From NCBI GenBank assembly GCA_001972305.1, contig BDDD01001612.1:310001-374000 (forward strand): a DNA stretch of 64,000 nt, written 5' to 3'. Of this stretch, positions 60,375 to 64,000 are shown one piece after another. How positions within the stretch are numbered: position 1 is the stretch's first letter; every line of letters begins with the position of its first letter. Under the pieces are notes generated by a model. It saw nothing but the letters and a program-made list of their open reading frames with translations, was not told the origin of the DNA and searched no databases. The DNA comes from Cephalotus follicularis. Taxonomy: Eukaryota > Streptophyta > Magnoliopsida > Oxalidales > Cephalotaceae. A program made the position numbers and the translations under genes.

Positions 60375-60382
60375 TATAAATA
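60375..60382 (+). promoter_or_regulatory. TATA box of L2 LTR
   Basis: TATAAATA followed 31 bases later by a (CT)n leader, the clearest promoter in the window. Confidence 0.75.
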
Positions 60383-60410
60383 GCTTAAGAGAAGCTTCCT
60401 TCACACATAA

Positions 60411-60412
<2 letters not shown>

Positions 60413-60446
<34 letters not shown>
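60413..60446 (+). repeat. (CT)n microsatellite in L2 leader
   Basis: Uninterrupted CT repeats just after the TATA box. Confidence 0.95.
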
Positions 60447-60451
<5 letters not shown>

Positions 60452-60907
60452 CTGTAGAACGTACGCGTCGATGCCTTAGGGTTAGGCATTGATGCCCATA
60501 TCGCCTGGTGTGATTTTTTTGCCATTTTCAACCATCATTTCACTCCTCAAACCTCAGTGTAGGCGAAGATGATTTGTGCCTTACATCTCATCTTTATCTA
60601 TGGAGTTTATAGTGTATGATAAACACTCAAACCTCCATCCCCTCTTCCTTATGCGTGGATTAAGGAAAAGCTTGGAGATCCATGGAGCTTCAAAGGAGTT
60701 TTGGAATTGAAGTGATGAGGGAGCTCTTGAAGTAAGGAGCCATCACTTGAGGTAACCAATTTCTTGTCTCCCTCTTTGTGGATTCGGATTGGAGCTAGGG
60801 TTTTCCACCCCTAGCCAAACCCATGATGAATAGGTATGTGGTTTTGTTGTGGGCGGCACGCTATGGGTCATAGCATGTGTGCTTCAGGTTGTGGCTCGGG
60901 TATGCCT

Positions 60908-63359
60908 TGTTAGATTGGGGTGTCCCTGCAAGCCAAGAGGAGGCTGCAGTCATATGTTCTCAACATATGACATACTCTTGAAACCCACATTCTTATTTCC
61001 ATTCATGTTCTATTATGCATATTCAGTAAACTTTGGCATCTGGCTATATGTATTATCCTAAACCTCCTCAACGGATCAGTTGATCACCATGTCAACTGAA
61101 TACACATATAGCGTCCTGTCCGTAAAGGGTTGGAACTTGTGCCTGAGAGGTTATAAGAATGAGATCCTTACTCCCTTGTGACAAAAGTTTCAAGTGATAG
61201 GTTCACTTTCTTAGGGCAATTGATGAACCGCAAAGACTTACCATGTTATGCTTGCTCCGAATGGCCGGAGGATGGATCATCTCATAGCCATTTGGATTTT
61301 ACCCTAAAGCTGATGCGGGGTGCGTATAGAGGCATGTCACTGAACCGACTCACCATAGGTTATCTATTTGGAGAGTCAACACCTCTGTCAATAGAGTTCC
61401 TATTTTCATGGTAGTGTTTAGTTAAAGGTGACTAGTAGATCATACGTGATTTACGTTGTGTCCTTAGACCTGAGCGACTGGCATGCATTGTGCAGTAACT
61501 GCTTGGCTTAGATTTCCACCTTTCCCAGCACTCTCCACGTGCTGGCAAAAGGGTTGGATTGGGCCTTGTGGGAGCTGCATTGAGATGCATGAGCGAGTTC
61601 GCAAAATGGGATTGTCACACCCGTGTTGAGGGTTATAGGCTCTATAACATCTATGACCGTTGAAGACTTAAAGTCTATGCCAGGCACTGGGAGATTGGGA
61701 ACGAGAGGTTTCCGGGGATATCTCCCATAGTCTCAGTGCGATCAAGGAATTATAGTTAATGCGGTTTTACGTAGGGGTGACATTAATCTAAACCCTAGTC
61801 CGAGGTCAGAGCCGAGATGATGAAGGACATACGGCACACAAACCGATGACAGTGATAAAGCACTAGGGAACCGGCTAACGGATGATAGACATGGTTTACA
61901 ATGATCCGGGGGTTATTATAGATGACACCGAGGCTATTAGTTGGATTGTCATACCAGAACTAGGTGATGTTTTGGGAAATTTATCATCGTACCGGAAATC
62001 CACCGGGCTTTCGAGTCCCACCTGATTATTGGAAAAGCGATGCATGCTGCACACATGCTAGATTGGCAGAAAATCTAGTTTGAACCAGTATAAGTTAATT
62101 TGACATTAGTGGTTTACTTTTTATTTACCACCGTATTGTCTAATTAAAATATTAAGAGAAACCACAGTGGGAGTATGTTTTACATACTTTTTGCGGGGCA
62201 CAAAAAAAGATTAAGAGAGAAACAATTTTAATTAAAACAAAAGGAGAAAGAGACAAAGAGGTTGACTTTGTCTTATTGGCATTTTTATTAAGTCTTATTT
62301 TGTCATTTTTGGGCACACGGGTACGCCAAAAAGGGGAGAGAAGTGTGCTTTGTGTGCACAGCGCCTGGATGGCGGTCCTCGGCCGGAGAAGCGACGTTCA
62401 TGGCGTCGGTGGCCAGAGAAGAAGACCCCCTATTCCAAGGTCCATCTTCCTCTTTCTCTCTCTCTCTCTCTCCCTCTCTTTCTCCTCAGTTTTCTCTCTA
62501 CTTTTGGACCGACGTTTTTAACGTCACCCACTGTTGCAGCCTACTCTTCCGCTGTCGGTGGTCATGGTAGGTGGAGCCGCCTTGGCTCTACCTATTTTAA
62601 TCATAGACTAGGTGATACCGGCGCTGCTTCACCAGGTTTTTGAGCGTTTTAGTTGACCCTGGAGACTCAATGCACTATCCGCCATGGCTTGGCATTTCAC
62701 AGCAAGTCTTGATTGCTAGCGCCATATCGTGTCGTCTATGGCGCGGAGCTGAAGTGGTGGCAGCTGATGGTTAACTAAGAGTCAACTCAGTGACTCACCA
62801 TCGGCTGATTTCAGCATTCCAGGTCGAGTCTCACAGAGTCTCGGCCACCAGTGTGAAGATCGGGTATTAGGAATCCACATATGTCAAGAACGGTCAATGG
62901 CGAGTTGACCGAGAGTCACCTGGTTCGAACTCAGTGAGTCAATGCCGTTGTTCGCCGTCTTCCGGCGAGCTTCCAGGCGAGTCTCCGGCAGAAATGGGTA
63001 GAGCAGATTTTTTGGAGTTCGTTGGTGTCAAGATCAGACCTAACTTGGACTGTCCAAAATCCGGCGATGGTACCGGTGACGGGATGCGGCTACTGCAAGC
63101 GTGTAGCGGCAAAGTGGTGGAGCCTCCAACGTTGGTATGGTCTCTTCTCTTATACTTTTATTTTTACCTATGTGGTTTTAGTTTTTTTATATGCATGCTT
63201 GATATTCGTTTTTGTTCGATTGTTAATTAAACGAAGATCCTTGGCTTTTCTATTTGGTACTAAGATGTCAATGTGAACCTTGACTTCCTATCTTTGTGTT
63301 TTTGAAAAATTAAAATTATACACACTAACGTCCTAGCGGCCCTTGCCAGGTTTCCAACA
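60908..63359 (+). mobile_element. Copia E 5' LTR (L3)
   Basis: TGTTAGATTGGGGTGTCCC to TTTCCAACA, 2452 bp, the same subfamily as L1. It is followed by a primer-binding site. The left target duplication candidate is TGCCT (60903-60907). It has a (TC)n run near 62457-62478. It lacks the GTCGAC array present in L2. Small open frames are not convincing genes. Confidence 0.9.
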
Positions 63360-63361
63360 AG

Positions 63362-63373
63362 TGGTAACAGAGA
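63362..63373 (+). other. Primer-binding site of copia E
   Basis: TGGTAACAGAGA, a two-mismatch variant of TGGTATCAGAGC, two bases after the LTR end. Confidence 0.85.
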
Positions 63374-64000
63374 CATCTGTTTTAATTTCAATTGGACTTT
63401 AATTTCAGTTTTGGTGACTATTTTGGAATAATTAAAGTGCCTGAAATTCTAGTTTAATTCCCTTCCCATCGTTGTTTTATAAAATAAAATATTTATTTTT
63501 TGGGAAACGAGGTTTTCCATAATCTAGTGGGAGGTTTACTAGAATATCGGTGAACTTGTGGAATTATTTCGATCGGTCATCGGAAATTGAAATTGCTTGT
63601 GTTTAGTTAAAGTCTATAGTGGATGTAGATTTTAAATGTCTTATGCATGATGGTTGGCTATGGGACTGGACCTAGCTTTTGATTTCTTTTGTTGATGGTT
63701 TAATTTGCTTTATTAACTTGTGCTTTATTTGGTCTATCATACGGTTGCCTGTGAGCACCATTAATTCCTTATTTGTCTTATTCTCCCTCCCTCCATTTGT
63801 ATTCTATTCTTTATTTTTTAAATGTATTTTGGTAATTTCATTCTTGTAAACAAAGAAGAGAGGAATCGCAAAGGAGCGAGAAGAGGAAGATCAAGAAATT
63901 TGCAAGACTAAGTGAATACTATGTATGCGTGGTGGATTTTGTAATAAAGTAGTTTTAAATAGTTCACCTAGGAGATCGAGTGATCACATTGGCTAGTGTA
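63374..64000 (+). mobile_element. Copia E leader, cut by the window end
   Basis: Collinear with the copia C leader (19298-19920). No coding is reached. The window ends inside the leader hairpin. Confidence 0.85.

Larger units (their letters stand above)
58593..60907 (+). mobile_element. L2 LTR (copia-type), interrupted by copia E
   Basis: Begins TGTTGGAGTTGGGTGTCCC, related to L1 but clearly diverged. It has a dense GTCGACGCC cluster directly before a TATA box (60375) and a (CT)n leader (60413-60446). The left target duplication candidate is TATGT (58588-58592). It is cut at 60908 by copia E, and the remaining part lies outside the window. Confidence 0.85.

Noticed and set aside
62276-62643. 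Three overlapping open frames
   Set aside because: Spread over a (TC)n leader in the L3 LTR; repetitive Ser/Leu products only.

Overview
This window is repeat-rich DNA from a plant nuclear genome. The evidence is Ty1/copia and Ty3/gypsy (chromovirus-type) LTR retrotransposons with priming sites complementary to plant initiator-Met tRNA (TGGTATCAGAGC and close variants), LTRs of 1.7-2.8 kb, and CpG-to-TpG/CpA type decay. I found no cellular protein gene, rRNA, tRNA gene or CRISPR array. Every coding trace is gag or pol of a retroelement, and all are broken. The species cannot be named from the sequence.

The layout is a set of insertions inside insertions, most of which can be ordered from matching 5-bp target-site duplications (TSDs). 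The deepest host I can follow is a minus-strand copia, called B here. Its 3' part is at 10390-11455 and its 5' part at 47921-50331. A solo LTR (L1: 11456-12163 plus 46025-47920, TSD TATAT) splits it. Into L1 went a minus-strand chromovirus array, G (12164-46019, TSD GATCG), which has three LTRs and two internal regions. Into the gag of the second G unit went a complete minus-strand copia, D (30912-42633, TSD CCTCT). Into the D integrase went a solo LTR, S1 (35042-36871, TSD AGGTA). A second copia, C (17807-24761, plus strand, both LTRs truncated and one of them mosaic), sits between the two G units.

Left flank: at 10389 copia B is cut by the LTR of another minus-strand copia (copia 1, LTR 8656-10389). 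The leader of copia 1 (6623-8655) carries a 'GAGGTCTGCC' minisatellite. It abuts a plus-strand gypsy-type element, G1 (before position 1 to 6622), which has a degenerate gag trace and no visible pol.

Right flank: copia B gag is cut at 50332 by an LTR of chromovirus family H in plus orientation. That LTR is cut at 51338 by a minus-strand H element, whose LTR contains another solo LTR, Y (53093-55427). H pol is cut at 57361 by an S-type LTR (S2), S2 by an L2-type LTR at 58593, and L2 at 60908 by the 5' LTR of a plus-strand copia, E, which runs off the window.

The most unusual signal is a palindromic motif, GCGTCGACGC, with many near-copies. It forms arrays in the LTRs of at least five different families (G, H, Y, S, L2), both gypsy and copia-associated. 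In two families the array lies upstream of a recognisable TATA box. Other notable structures are the three-LTR tandem inside a single TSD, the copia C segment that looks like a one-LTR circle opened inside its LTR, a mosaic L2/L1 LTR, and a minisatellite shared by two unrelated elements.
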